This document shows, piece after piece, positions 25,488 through 34,108 of a DNA stretch of 39,113 nt. Position 1 is the first letter of the stretch. Each line of letters opens with the position of its first letter. Below the pieces are notes generated by a model that saw only the letters and a list, made by a program, of their open reading frames with translations, did no database searches and was not told the origin of the DNA. The translations under genes were made by a program, and so were the position numbers. Source of the stretch: an uncultured Alphaproteobacteria bacterium (GTDB lineage Bacteria; Pseudomonadota; Alphaproteobacteria; Rhodobacterales; Rhodobacteraceae); contig CACKFK010000001.1 in NCBI GenBank assembly GCA_902599445.1, forward strand, positions 79,136 to 118,248. The letters run 5' to 3'.

Positions 25488-27425
25488 ATGGCATTATTAC
25501 GTCGGTCCGGTAGTAGATTTACAACAAACATTTGGCCTGGTTTTGTTGATGCTATGACAGCACTCTTACTTGTTCTTATGTTTGTCTTGTCTATATTCAT
25601 GATTATTCAAACGGTGTTTAGGGAAAAAATTTCTGGCCAAGAAACAGAACTGACCAAATTGGAGGCCGAAGTTATGCAGTTGATTTCCGACTTACAAGGG
25701 CAGAAAGAACAATATGAAGTACTAAACGCTTCCAATTTACTTATTAAACAAGAATTAGAAATTCAGAGAGAAAAAACTATCAATAGATCTCAAAGGCTTA
25801 AGCATGCACTTAAGAATTTAGATTTAGCTAATGTTAGAATATCTGATTTTGAAGTCAGAGTAGCAAGCCTTATAGCTAGGAGGACCCAGTTACTCACTCA
25901 AATAGAGCAAAAAGATAATCGATTAACAAAAGAAGTTTCACGACTGGAGGCTTCGAGGTTAGCCCTAGCATCTGCAAGAGACGAAATTGATAAGCGAAAA
26001 GAAACCGCCCGTTTAGCTGCGGCCAAGAGAGAAGCCTTGGAGGCAATGGTTAAAGGTTTAACGTTAAATCTGAATACACTGGAAAAAGAAAAAAAGGGCC
26101 TTCAAACCAATTTAGATCAAAAGGATTTAGCCTTAGTGTTAGCTTATGAAAATTTAGAAAAAACAAAAGAAAGTCTTACTTCATCTCAAAGGGAAAGTCT
26201 AATTAGGCAAGCAGCCATAGAAAATTTAAGAAAACAGGTATTTGCTAAGGCAGAATTGGTCAATGATGCCTCTAAGAAAATAATTGTCCTGGAAAAAGAT
26301 TTAGAGAATAAAGATAAAGTCCTAACAAATAGCCAGAAAGAGCTCCTACTAGAAAAGATTGCAAAGGAGAAGTTGAAGGAGCAACTAGTAGATTCAGAAA
26401 TAAAATTAAATGACTTTGAAAGAAAGTTATTGGTTGAAAAATTAGCCATAAAAAAATTGCGAGACAGGTTGACAGAATCACGAGAGGAGTTGGAGTTAGC
26501 AACGCTTTCACTTGAAGAAGAAAGAAAGAGGGCACTAGATAATCTGAACTTGATAGCTGCATCCGAGGCGGCAACAAAAATAATGAAGAAGCATAACATT
26601 GATTTACTTAGAGAAAATAATCTAACCAAAGCTCAGTTAGTAAGAACTTCTGATCTTTTAAACATTAGGGAACTGGCTATTTCTCAGCTTCGATCTCAAG
26701 TTTTAGCTACTGAAACTGAGAATAAAATTTCCCTTACTCGTATTAAAAATTTAAATAAGGAAACACTGTCTTTGGCGAATCAGTTGAATGAATTACAAGC
26801 CCTTTTGGAAAATTATGAACAAAAAGACTCTGAAACAAAGGCCCAAGTTGAAAACTTGGGCAGTCGTTTAAATGCCGCCTTAGCTCAAGTTGTTTTAGAA
26901 CAAAAAAAGATTGCCCAGTTGGAAGCCGAAAAACTAGAAAAATTGGAGGCTGAGGCTAGGGAACTCAAGAATTATAGGTCAGAATTTTTTGGTAATTTGC
27001 GAAAGATACTGGGAACCAACAAGAGTGTTGAAATTGTTGGAGACCGATTCTTGCTTCCTTCTGAAATCTTATTCAACAGTGGCTCTCATGAGCTTGAAAT
27101 AAAAGGAAAGAACGAGTTGGCACAGATAGCTATTGTTATCAAGAAAATTCTGAAAGATATACCAGATAATATAGATTGGATCCTCAGAGTAGACGGACAC
27201 ACAGATAGGACAAAGTTCTTATCTGAAGTTAACTTCAAAGACAATTGGGAATTAAGCCAAGCGAGAGCGTTGTCTGTGGTAAGATATTTTGTTAATGAGG
27301 AAAACCTGCCCGCAAGAAGATTTGCTGCCACCGGATTTGGTGAGTTTCAGCCTATTGATCTAGGCAATACAGAGGAAGCATTAGCTCGGAACCGTAGAAT
27401 AGAAATAAAGCTTACGGAGAGGTAG
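25488..27425 (+). CDS. MotB-like protein with long coiled coil and OmpA peptidoglycan-binding domain
   Basis: The 645-residue protein has a short basic N-terminus. A single membrane helix (about 16-43) carries Asp21 in FVDAMTALLLVLMF, in the place of the proton-carrying aspartate of MotB. A periplasmic coiled coil of about 450 residues (about 50-500), rich in Glu, Lys, Leu and Arg heptads, follows. The C-terminal OmpA-like domain (about 510-645) has RVDGHTDRT (about 567), DNWELSQARA with the peptidoglycan-contacting Asp and Arg, and the ending ARNRRIEIKL. The coiled coil is far longer than in flagellar MotB and could span much of the periplasm. Together with the upstream channel gene it forms a two-gene stator-like unit. 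Similar pairs exist in alphaproteobacteria, but I know of no settled function. Confidence 0.85.
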   Translation: MALLRRSGSRFTTNIWPGFVDAMTALLLVLMFVLSIFMIIQTVFREKISGQETELTKLEAEVMQLISDLQGQKEQYEVLNASNLLIKQELEIQREKTINRSQRLKHALKNLDLANVRISDFEVRVASLIARRTQLLTQIEQKDNRLTKEVSRLEASRLALASARDEIDKRKETARLAAAKREALEAMVKGLTLNLNTLEKEKKGLQTNLDQKDLALVLAYENLEKTKESLTSSQRESLIRQAAIENLRKQVFAKAELVNDASKKIIVLEKDLENKDKVLTNSQKELLLEKIAKEKLKEQLVDSEIKLNDFERKLLVEKLAIKKLRDRLTESREELELATLSLEEERKRALDNLNLIAASEAATKIMKKHNIDLLRENNLTKAQLVRTSDLLNIRELAISQLRSQVLATETENKISLTRIKNLNKETLSLANQLNELQALLENYEQKDSETKAQVENLGSRLNAALAQVVLEQKKIAQLEAEKLEKLEAEARELKNYRSEFFGNLRKILGTNKSVEIVGDRFLLPSEILFNSGSHELEIKGKNELAQIAIVIKKILKDIPDNIDWILRVDGHTDRTKFLSEVNFKDNWELSQARALSVVRYFVNEENLPARRFAATGFGEFQPIDLGNTEEALARNRRIEIKLTER

Positions 27426-27452
27426 ATTACTTAAAGGGTTGAGATTTAGAAG

Positions 27453-29774
27453 CTACTTTGCTGTCAGTAGGGGCGGTGGTTTGTTGGAAGAAAGTCTTGG
27501 TTTTTCCAGTGGAGAGATGTCTAAATGAATCGCATCATTCTTGATACAGACCTTTACCAAACCGCCTTTTGTAAGTTTTCCAAACAACAAATCTTCGGCA
27601 AGTGGTTTTTTTATGGAATCTTGTATCAATCTAGAGAGAGGACGTGCCCCCATTTTCTCATCATAGCCATTGCTCGCTAACCATTCTGAGGCCTTGATAC
27701 TCAAATCAAGTGTAACATTCTTGTCCATAAGTTGCGCTTCCAGCTGGAGAATAAATTTTTCGACAACCCTCATTATTACTGGTTTTGATAATGGTGAAAA
27801 GCTAATTACCGCATCAAGTCTATTACGGAATTCAGGACTAAAAGTTTTCTCAATAGCCTTTGTATCTTCTCCTTCCCTTCTATCTCTCCCAAATCCCATC
27901 GCTGAACTTGCTTGCTCTATTGCTCCGGCGTTTGAAGTCATTATCAAAACAACATTCCTAAAATCTACAGACCTTCCATTATGATCAGTTAGCTTACCAT
28001 GATCCATTACTTGGAGTAATATATTAAAGATATCGGGGTGCGCCTTTTCTATCTCATCCAATAGTAAAATTGAGTGTGGATGTTGATCCACTTTGTCCGT
28101 AAGAACTCCACCTTGATCAAAGCCAACATATCCTGGAGGAGCTCCAATTAGTCTTGAAACGGCATGTTTTTCCATATATTCGGACATGTCAAACCTGATA
28201 AGTTCTATTCCAAGGCAATCTGCTAATTGTCTGGCAACTTCCGTCTTTCCTACTCCCGTTGGTCCAGAAAAAAGGTAGTTACCAATAGGTTTTTCCGGCT
28301 CTCTGAGTCCTGCTCTTGCTAGTTTAATAGCTGAGGTTAGAGCGTCGATAGCCTTATCTTGTCCAAAAACTACTCGCTTCAAAGAATTATCAAGATTACC
28401 CAACATTTCAGCATCTGTTTTTGAAACACTCTTGGGTGGGATTCTAGCAATTTTTGCAACAACAGTTTCAATTTCTTTGACACCGATTGTCTTTTTTCTC
28501 TTTCTCTCGGGTTGCAACATTTGCGCTGCGCCAGCCTCGTCTATTACATCTATAGCTTTATCTGGGAGTTTTCTGTCATGAATATATTTTATGGAAAGGT
28601 CAATCGAGGCCTTAATAGCTTCGGCTGTATATCGAGTATCGTGATGTTCTTCGAAGTATTGCTTCAAGCCATGAAGTATATCAATAGCTTGTTCTGGTGA
28701 AGGTTCGTCTACATCAATTTTCTGAAATCTTCTTGCGAGGGCTCGATCTTTTTCAAAATGTTGCCTGTATTCCTTGTACGTCGTTGATCCCATACATTTA
28801 AGATTTCCGGATTGCAAAGAAGGTTTGAGTAAATTTGATGCATCCATGGCACCCCCGGTAGTAGCACCAGCACCAATCACCGTATGGATCTCATCGATGA
28901 AGAAAATTGCATTTGGATGTTCTTCTAATTCTTTGAGAACATTCTTGAGTCTTTCCTCAAAATCACCTCTATATCTTGTCCCTGCTAATAGAGCTCCCAT
29001 ATCCAAAGAGAAAATCGTTGCTTGCGATAGAACTTTTGGTGTTTCCTTATGTACGATTTTTCTCGCTAAACCTTCTGCTATTGCAGTTTTCCCGACGCCT
29101 GGATCTCCTACAAGTATTGGGTTATTTTTTCTACGGCGACAAAGAACTTGGATACACCTCTCTATTTCTTTATCTCGCCCAATTAGCGGATCGATTTTAC
29201 CTTGTTGGGCATTCTCGTTCAAATTGATGCAATATTTTGATAAGGCCGACTCTTTTTCTGGTTTTTCTTCTTCAGTTGTTTCCTCAATTTCATCAGTAGT
29301 TCCAGAAATTCTTCTATCTTCCGAAAAATCTGGATTTTTTGCTACGCCATGAGCTATAAAATTAACGGCGTCGTATCTCGTCATTTCTTGTTCTTGGAGG
29401 AAAAAAGCCGCATTACTTTCCCTTTCTGCAAATATTGCAACTAGAACATTAGCACCAGTGACTTCGTTTCTTCCAGAACTTTGCACATGTATAGCTGCCC
29501 TCTGTATTACCCTCTGAAAACCAGTTGTTGGAACCGATTCTGTTCCTTCAACTTGGCTAACCAGGTTTCCTAATTCATTTTTTATAAAATCGGAGACCAA
29601 TTTACGGAGCTTCTCTAAATCAACATTACAAGCCCGCATCACTTGCGATGCATCCGGTTCGTCCACAAGGGCTAGAAGTAAGTGTTCCAGGGTTGTCAGT
29701 TCATGCTGATGCTCATTAGCAATTCCTAATGCTGAGTGGATACAGTTTTCTAATGATTTGGAAAAAGAGGGCAT
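27453..29774 (-). CDS. clpA: ATP-dependent Clp protease ATP-binding subunit ClpA
   Basis: ClpA unfolds substrates and feeds them to ClpP. From ATG 29774 the protein has 773 residues: an N-terminal double Clp repeat (about 1-140) and an acidic linker (about 155-178). The first AAA domain has Walker A GDPGVGKT (223-230). The second has GPTGVGKTE (about 505), SEYMEKHAVSRLIGAPPGYVG and a sensor region ending in GARPLSRLIQ. There is no ClpB-type middle coiled coil, which fixes the ClpA identity. The sequence AMGFGRD (about 625) provides the tripeptide loop that docks on ClpP. A TTG five codons upstream (29789) is less likely as the start. The adaptor gene clpS, usually directly upstream, is not here. 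The preceding gene on this strand is gloB. Confidence 0.95.
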   Translation of the reverse strand: MPSFSKSLENCIHSALGIANEHQHELTTLEHLLLALVDEPDASQVMRACNVDLEKLRKLVSDFIKNELGNLVSQVEGTESVPTTGFQRVIQRAAIHVQSSGRNEVTGANVLVAIFAERESNAAFFLQEQEMTRYDAVNFIAHGVAKNPDFSEDRRISGTTDEIEETTEEEKPEKESALSKYCINLNENAQQGKIDPLIGRDKEIERCIQVLCRRRKNNPILVGDPGVGKTAIAEGLARKIVHKETPKVLSQATIFSLDMGALLAGTRYRGDFEERLKNVLKELEEHPNAIFFIDEIHTVIGAGATTGGAMDASNLLKPSLQSGNLKCMGSTTYKEYRQHFEKDRALARRFQKIDVDEPSPEQAIDILHGLKQYFEEHHDTRYTAEAIKASIDLSIKYIHDRKLPDKAIDVIDEAGAAQMLQPERKRKKTIGVKEIETVVAKIARIPPKSVSKTDAEMLGNLDNSLKRVVFGQDKAIDALTSAIKLARAGLREPEKPIGNYLFSGPTGVGKTEVARQLADCLGIELIRFDMSEYMEKHAVSRLIGAPPGYVGFDQGGVLTDKVDQHPHSILLLDEIEKAHPDIFNILLQVMDHGKLTDHNGRSVDFRNVVLIMTSNAGAIEQASSAMGFGRDRREGEDTKAIEKTFSPEFRNRLDAVISFSPLSKPVIMRVVEKFILQLEAQLMDKNVTLDLSIKASEWLASNGYDEKMGARPLSRLIQDSIKKPLAEDLLFGKLTKGGLVKVCIKNDAIHLDISPLEKPRLSSNKPPPLLTAK

Positions 29775-30109
29775 TTTAACACCAATCAAATATTTGTCAG
29801 AATTCTATAAGACTTACAATAAAACAAATTCCCTAAGTTGTTACCTAAAATCACAATGGGTAACAATTCTTTTGGAAAATGTGACTTCGCAACCATTTTT
29901 TATGTCCTTTGTTCTAAGTAATCAAGTAAAGACTTTATTCAATCTTTCAACCTAGTTAATAGGTTTATTTAACAAACCCCTTTTTTTGACATGATAGAGG
30001 TCAGAACCTTCTGCAGAAAGGATGCCAAGTTCAAAATAAGTTTGCAATAAATTTTGCTGCTACGCTAACTTGCTGTTATCCGATTATATATCCAATATAT
30101 ACGTGCTAT
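29775..30109 (-). other. Intergenic region between gloB and clpA
   Basis: These 335 bases lie upstream of clpA and downstream of gloB on the same strand, so they should hold the gloB transcript end and the clpA promoter. I recognise only a short AT-only hairpin (30085-30101) and an imperfect small palindrome around CTGCAG (about 30009-30024). No gene, tRNA or clear heat-shock promoter is visible. Open frames here are spurious. Confidence 0.5.
30085..30101 (-). repeat. AT-only hairpin just after gloB
   Basis: TATATAT and ATATATA, perfect seven-base arms around CCA, begin eight bases past the gloB stop. The place suits a transcript end, but the stem has no GC pairs and no T tract follows, so intrinsic termination is doubtful. 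Confidence 0.3.
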
Positions 30110-30877
30110 CTAAAAAATATCTCGTCTACTCCGCAATTCCGCTAAAACAGCTGCATCTTCATCTTTACTCAGTCCTAAAAACTTTTTTAATTCAGCATTC
30201 CCTGCTCTTAAAAATGGATTGGTTTCTAGTTCGGCGCCTATTGTGCTGGGTACCGTAGGAAAATTATTCAACCGTAGCTTTTTGATTAGGGCAACCCTGT
30301 CCTGAAGTTTTTTGTTATCTGGGTCTATCGAGATGGCAAAATTGGCATTTTTTTCTCCATACTCATGACCGCTATAGATTTTTGTTTCAGGTGGTAGTCG
30401 ACTAAATTTTTGCAAGGTTTCCCACATTATTCCGGGATTTCCTTCAAAAAGTCTACCGCAGCCGAGTGTCATCAGGGAATCACCAGAAAAAACAGCAGAA
30501 ATTTTTTTTGAGTATAGTGCTATATGTCCGATAGTATGCCCGTAAACTTCCATGACAGAGAACTCTATAGTCCCAAGGTAAAATTTGTCGTTTTCTTTCA
30601 ATTCTGCATCCAATGATGGTAGTCTTTTAACATCGGCAGTCGCACCGGAGACATTTGCTGAGTAACGTTTAAGTAAATCGCCTAAACCTGCTACATGGTC
30701 AGAGTGATGATGAGTCAAAAAAATCTTGTCCAGGTTCCAAGCCCTCTTCTCCAAGTATCCAATTATTGGCGTTGCTTCTGGGGCATCGATTAAGCAGGTG
30801 GTGTTTTCAGTATGGTTATGAATTAGGTAAGCATAATTATCGGCAAGACATGGTACTGTCGTAATCTCTATAGTCAA
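30110..30877 (-). CDS. gloB: Hydroxyacylglutathione hydrolase (glyoxalase II)
   Basis: GloB hydrolyses S-lactoylglutathione to lactate and glutathione in methylglyoxal detoxification. The 255-residue metallo-beta-lactamase-fold protein has all seven metal ligands: His56, His58, Asp60 and His61 in THHHSDH, His114 (GHTIGH), Asp133 (SGDSL) and His171 (GHEYG). It also has the substrate-binding NPFLR near the C-terminus. The start is TTG 30877, with GAGAGGAAAA upstream. It is divergent from a methyltransferase gene over 82 bases, a pairing common in alphaproteobacteria. Product lactate could feed the LldD-like enzyme at 9.0 kb if that prefers the matching stereoisomer, but glyoxalase yields D-lactate and LldD is L-specific. 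Confidence 0.95.
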   Translation of the reverse strand: MTIEITTVPCLADNYAYLIHNHTENTTCLIDAPEATPIIGYLEKRAWNLDKIFLTHHHSDHVAGLGDLLKRYSANVSGATADVKRLPSLDAELKENDKFYLGTIEFSVMEVYGHTIGHIALYSKKISAVFSGDSLMTLGCGRLFEGNPGIMWETLQKFSRLPPETKIYSGHEYGEKNANFAISIDPDNKKLQDRVALIKKLRLNNFPTVPSTIGAELETNPFLRAGNAELKKFLGLSKDEDAAVLAELRSRRDIF

Positions 30878-30959
30878 TTTATTTTCCTCTCAGTATAAGT
30901 GAAAATATGATATCTATTAATATAAATTTTTATAGGGTAAAGCCAAATAGTAAATATAT

Positions 30960-31796
30960 TTGGATGTCTTCAAAACGGGGTGTGAGGTGCATTTAGCAGT
31001 CTCAGAAATTCAGAATTTTTATTCAAAGACAGAACTAGGTTCTATCACCACCCGGTTCATTAATGATTCTATAAAAATGATGGATAGTCTAATGGTAAAG
31101 AACATAGAAAGAGAATTATTAGTCGGATATGGTTATACGACGCCATTTATTGAAACATTAATCCATTCCTCGTCATGCTCAATATGCCTAATGCCTGAGC
31201 AGCAAGGGGTAGTTACGTGGCCGCCAAATGTTCCTAATAGATCAATTTTAATTGGACAGGATCAGTGGCCTTTAGAGTCAGAAAAGGCTGACATTGTAAT
31301 GATGGTGCATGGTCTAGAAACTTGCGAAAAACCGCAACAGCTTCTCGATGAGGTATGGCGGGTATTAGTGCCTGAGGGTTATTTACTAGTGGTAGTACCG
31401 AATAGGACTGGTTTTTGGGCAAGATCTGATTTGACTCCATTTGGCCATGGAAAACCTTATAGTTTGTTGCAGTTAGCCCGATTGTTAGAGGTTAATAGAT
31501 TTGAGATTATACGAACCTCTGCTTCGCTATTCATGCCCCCCTCTACCAGAAGTTTTTTTATAAAGTCCTCTGCATTGTTAGAAAGAATTGGTATGAAATA
31601 CGCTACCAGAGTAATGGGTGGAGTAATAATCATGTTAGCCAAGAAGCAAATTCATGCCCCTACCCCTCTTAAGATAAGTGACTCGATCAAGGTTCCCCTT
31701 AGTATTCTTGATGGGTTAATAGACCCTAAACCAAAACCATTGCCAAATGATGGGTGTACGTATGAGAAAGAGAATATAATCAGAGGCAATATATGA
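30960..31796 (+). CDS. Class I SAM-dependent methyltransferase
   Basis: The protein of up to 278 residues has a methyltransferase fold with a degenerate glycine-rich loop, LLVGYGYTT (about 54-62). A post-motif stretch follows with the typical order: an acidic strand end, then DEVWRVLVPEGYLLVVVPNR (about 129-148). The family, found divergently beside gloB in many alphaproteobacteria, has no established substrate. The start is unclear. TTG 30960 opens the frame, but GTG 30987 would place the conserved start of homology (a segment like FYxTxLGxxxxRFI) nearer the N-terminus. The C-terminal 60 residues are proline-rich and probably disordered. The atp operon follows after 180 bases. Confidence 0.8.
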   Translation: MDVFKTGCEVHLAVSEIQNFYSKTELGSITTRFINDSIKMMDSLMVKNIERELLVGYGYTTPFIETLIHSSSCSICLMPEQQGVVTWPPNVPNRSILIGQDQWPLESEKADIVMMVHGLETCEKPQQLLDEVWRVLVPEGYLLVVVPNRTGFWARSDLTPFGHGKPYSLLQLARLLEVNRFEIIRTSASLFMPPSTRSFFIKSSALLERIGMKYATRVMGGVIIMLAKKQIHAPTPLKISDSIKVPLSILDGLIDPKPKPLPNDGCTYEKENIIRGNI

Positions 31797-31870
31797 TAGG
31801 GCATTAAGATCAAATTTAAGAATCTAGAAACCGATAAAAAAAATTATATTTCTTCTAATACTATACTTGC

Positions 31871-31939
31871 ATGGAGGTAATCGCTCTGGTATCACCTTTT
31901 ATAGTCTGGCTATTCTTTTGTTGGAGGTCAGATTATTAA
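31871..31939 (+). other. 22-codon hydrophobic open frame upstream of atpH (uncertain)
   Basis: ATG 31871 to TAA 31939 encodes a 22-residue peptide with a hydrophobic core (VSPFIVWLFFCW). It lies in the 180-base leader of the atp operon, just after a TATACT sequence (31862-31867). A small hairpin CTAGC/GCTAG (31943-31959) follows. There is no clear ribosome binding site, so this may be chance. Confidence 0.15.
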
Positions 31940-31976
31940 CAACTAGCTATATTGGCTAGGGCTTGGAGATATTAAG

Positions 31977-32537
31977 TTGGGTAAAGACTCTTCCTTAACA
32001 ATGGACGCTGCATACAGATATGCAAACGCTTTGTTCAATTTGGCCAAAGAAACAAAATCTATTGAAAAGTACGAGGAGGATCTAGACAAACTTTTGAAGC
32101 CTCTAAAGGCAGACAAAAACTTGTCATCATTTATAAAATCCCCACTTTATTCCAGAGATATACAGATGAATGTCATGAAGAATGTCGGCAAAAAACTTAA
32201 TTTATCAGCTGATGTTGTAAGTACTGTATTACTAATGGCAGCTAAGAGAAGATTGTTCGCTTTGAGAGAAATGATAATGCACTTCAAGTTGTTATGTAGA
32301 CAGCATAGAAATGAAATCATAGTCGAGGTCTTTAGTGCATCGGAGTTAACTGATGCTTTGCTGACGAAGATAAAGAAAACTATTAACACCCATATTGACA
32401 AGGAAATAGTTATTAAAGCAAACTGTGATCCAGGGCTTTTGGGAGGACTGATAGTGAAAATAGGATCCAAGATGATAGATGCCTCGATAAGAGCAAAAAT
32501 GGTTAAACTTAGAAATAATTTGAAAGAGGTTGGATAA
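31977..32537 (+). CDS. atpH: ATP synthase F1 subunit delta
   Basis: The delta subunit (OSCP) sits on top of the F1 head and ties it to the peripheral stalk. The 186-residue protein has the family N-terminal helix bundle ([13 protein letters not shown] at about 10-22) and the C-terminal signature [20 protein letters not shown] (about 153-172). The start is TTG 31977 with GGAG eight bases upstream. ATG 32001 is a shorter alternative. It is the first gene of the F1 operon, in the order delta-alpha-gamma-beta-epsilon used by alphaproteobacteria, which keep the F0 genes in a separate cluster. Its stop overlaps the atpA ATG by one base. Confidence 0.94.
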   Translation: MGKDSSLTMDAAYRYANALFNLAKETKSIEKYEEDLDKLLKPLKADKNLSSFIKSPLYSRDIQMNVMKNVGKKLNLSADVVSTVLLMAAKRRLFALREMIMHFKLLCRQHRNEIIVEVFSASELTDALLTKIKKTINTHIDKEIVIKANCDPGLLGGLIVKIGSKMIDASIRAKMVKLRNNLKEVG

Positions 32538-34075
32538 TGAGCATCCAAGCAGCAGAAATATCTGCAATATTAAAAGAGCAGATTAAGAATTTTGGGAAAG
32601 AAACTGAAGTGGCCGAGGTAGGCCGAGTATTATCAGTAGGAGATGGAATAGCTAGAGTTTTTGGTTTGGAAAATGTACAAGCTGGAGAGATGGTCGAGTT
32701 CCCTGGTAACATAAGGGGCATGGCACTCAACTTAGAGATAGATAATGTGGGGGTAGTGATCTTTGGCTCTGATCGGGATATAAAGGAAGGTGATCTTGTC
32801 AAAAGAACGGAGTCCATTGTTGATGTGCCTATCGGGGATGAACTTCTTGGAAGAGTAGTAGACGGTTTAGGCAATCCGTTAGATGGGAAAGGCCCCATAA
32901 AGACAGCAAAAAGATCGGTAGCTGATGTTAAGGCGCCTGGAATTATACCACGAAAATCAGTTCATGAACCAATGGCAACGGGGTTGAAGTCAGTAGATTC
33001 CCTTATTCCAATAGGTCGGGGTCAAAGGGAATTAATTATTGGCGATCGCCAAACAGGAAAAACTGCGGTGGCTTTAGATGCAATTCTTAATCAAAAAACC
33101 TATAATGAGGCAGCCGGGAAAGATGAAAGTAAGAAATTATACTGTGTATATGTTGCAATAGGGCAAAAAAGATCAACAGTTGCACAACTTGTGAAAAAAT
33201 TAGAGGAGAGTGGTGCTCTAGAATACACTATAGTTGTGGCAGCAACTGCTTCTGATCCCGCCCCTATGCAGTTTCTGGCACCGTATGCGGCTACCTCAAT
33301 GGCAGAACATTTTAGAGATAATGGTCGCCACGCATTAATAATATATGATGATTTGTCTAAGCAAGCGGTGGCATATAGGCAAATGTCTCTACTCTTAAGA
33401 CGTCCACCAGGTCGGGAAGCTTATCCTGGGGATGTTTTTTATTTGCACTCAAGATTGTTGGAACGTTCTGCTAAGTTAAACGACGATCATGGTGCGGGTT
33501 CCCTAACAGCTTTACCAATAATTGAAACCCAAGGAGGAGATGTTTCAGCCTTTATCCCCACTAACGTGATTTCTATTACCGATGGTCAAATATTTTTGGA
33601 AACTGAATTATTTTACCAGGGCATTAGACCTGCCGTGAATACAGGATTGTCAGTTTCTAGGGTGGGGTCTTCCGCACAAACAAAAGCCATGAAGTCTGTG
33701 GCAGGTTCAATTAAGCTGGAATTGGCGCAATACCGAGAAATGGCAGCTTTTGCCCAATTTGGGTCAGATCTCGATGCATCAACTCAAGCATTGCTAAATA
33801 GGGGTTCTCGGTTAACTGAACTGTTGAAGCAGGCACAATATTCTCCACTGACTAGTGCTGAGCAAGTAATTGTAATTTATGCAGGTACTGCAGGTTATTT
33901 AGACGACATCAATGTAGGAGATGTAACTAGATTTGAGAAAGGTCTTGTGGCTCACCTTCGAAGCAATTGCGAGGAGTTACTGTTGGATCTTACAAATAAT
34001 GACAGGAAAGTTGATGGAGATTTAGAAGTCTCTATTAAGGATTCAATCGAAGGTTTCAAAAATAAGTTCTCCTAA
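32537..34075 (+). CDS. atpA: ATP synthase F1 subunit alpha
   Basis: The alpha subunit forms the non-catalytic nucleotide sites of the F1 hexamer and gives the arginine finger to the catalytic sites. At 512 residues it has standard length. It shows Walker A GDRQTGKT at 169-176, the signature [17 protein letters not shown] (about 363-379) that includes the arginine finger, and [21 protein letters not shown] (split, about 285-305). Translation is coupled to atpH through TAATG. The atpG gene follows after 33 bases with its own GGAG site. Nothing unusual was seen. Confidence 0.98.
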   Translation: MSIQAAEISAILKEQIKNFGKETEVAEVGRVLSVGDGIARVFGLENVQAGEMVEFPGNIRGMALNLEIDNVGVVIFGSDRDIKEGDLVKRTESIVDVPIGDELLGRVVDGLGNPLDGKGPIKTAKRSVADVKAPGIIPRKSVHEPMATGLKSVDSLIPIGRGQRELIIGDRQTGKTAVALDAILNQKTYNEAAGKDESKKLYCVYVAIGQKRSTVAQLVKKLEESGALEYTIVVAATASDPAPMQFLAPYAATSMAEHFRDNGRHALIIYDDLSKQAVAYRQMSLLLRRPPGREAYPGDVFYLHSRLLERSAKLNDDHGAGSLTALPIIETQGGDVSAFIPTNVISITDGQIFLETELFYQGIRPAVNTGLSVSRVGSSAQTKAMKSVAGSIKLELAQYREMAAFAQFGSDLDASTQALLNRGSRLTELLKQAQYSPLTSAEQVIVIYAGTAGYLDDINVGDVTRFEKGLVAHLRSNCEELLLDLTNNDRKVDGDLEVSIKDSIEGFKNKFS

Positions 34076-34108
34076 CTGGGAGTAAGGTTTCTCATTTGGA
34101 GATTTAAT

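Noticed and set aside
26186-26629. 147- and 101-codon frames opposite the coiled-coil gene
   Set aside because: They are low-complexity Ser/Leu/Phe-rich complements of Glu/Lys/Leu heptads, hence shadows.
24277-27425. Zorya-type anti-phage system, because of a MotA-like plus MotB/OmpA-like pair
   Set aside because: No ZorC/ZorD helicase or ZorE nuclease gene is adjacent. The neighbours are DUF2125 and clpA. The long part is the periplasmic coiled coil of the MotB-like protein, whereas ZorA has the long cytoplasmic tail.
28774-29352. 192-codon open frame opposite clpA
   Set aside because: It is a reverse-strand shadow of a highly conserved gene, with no ribosome binding site and no recognisable family.
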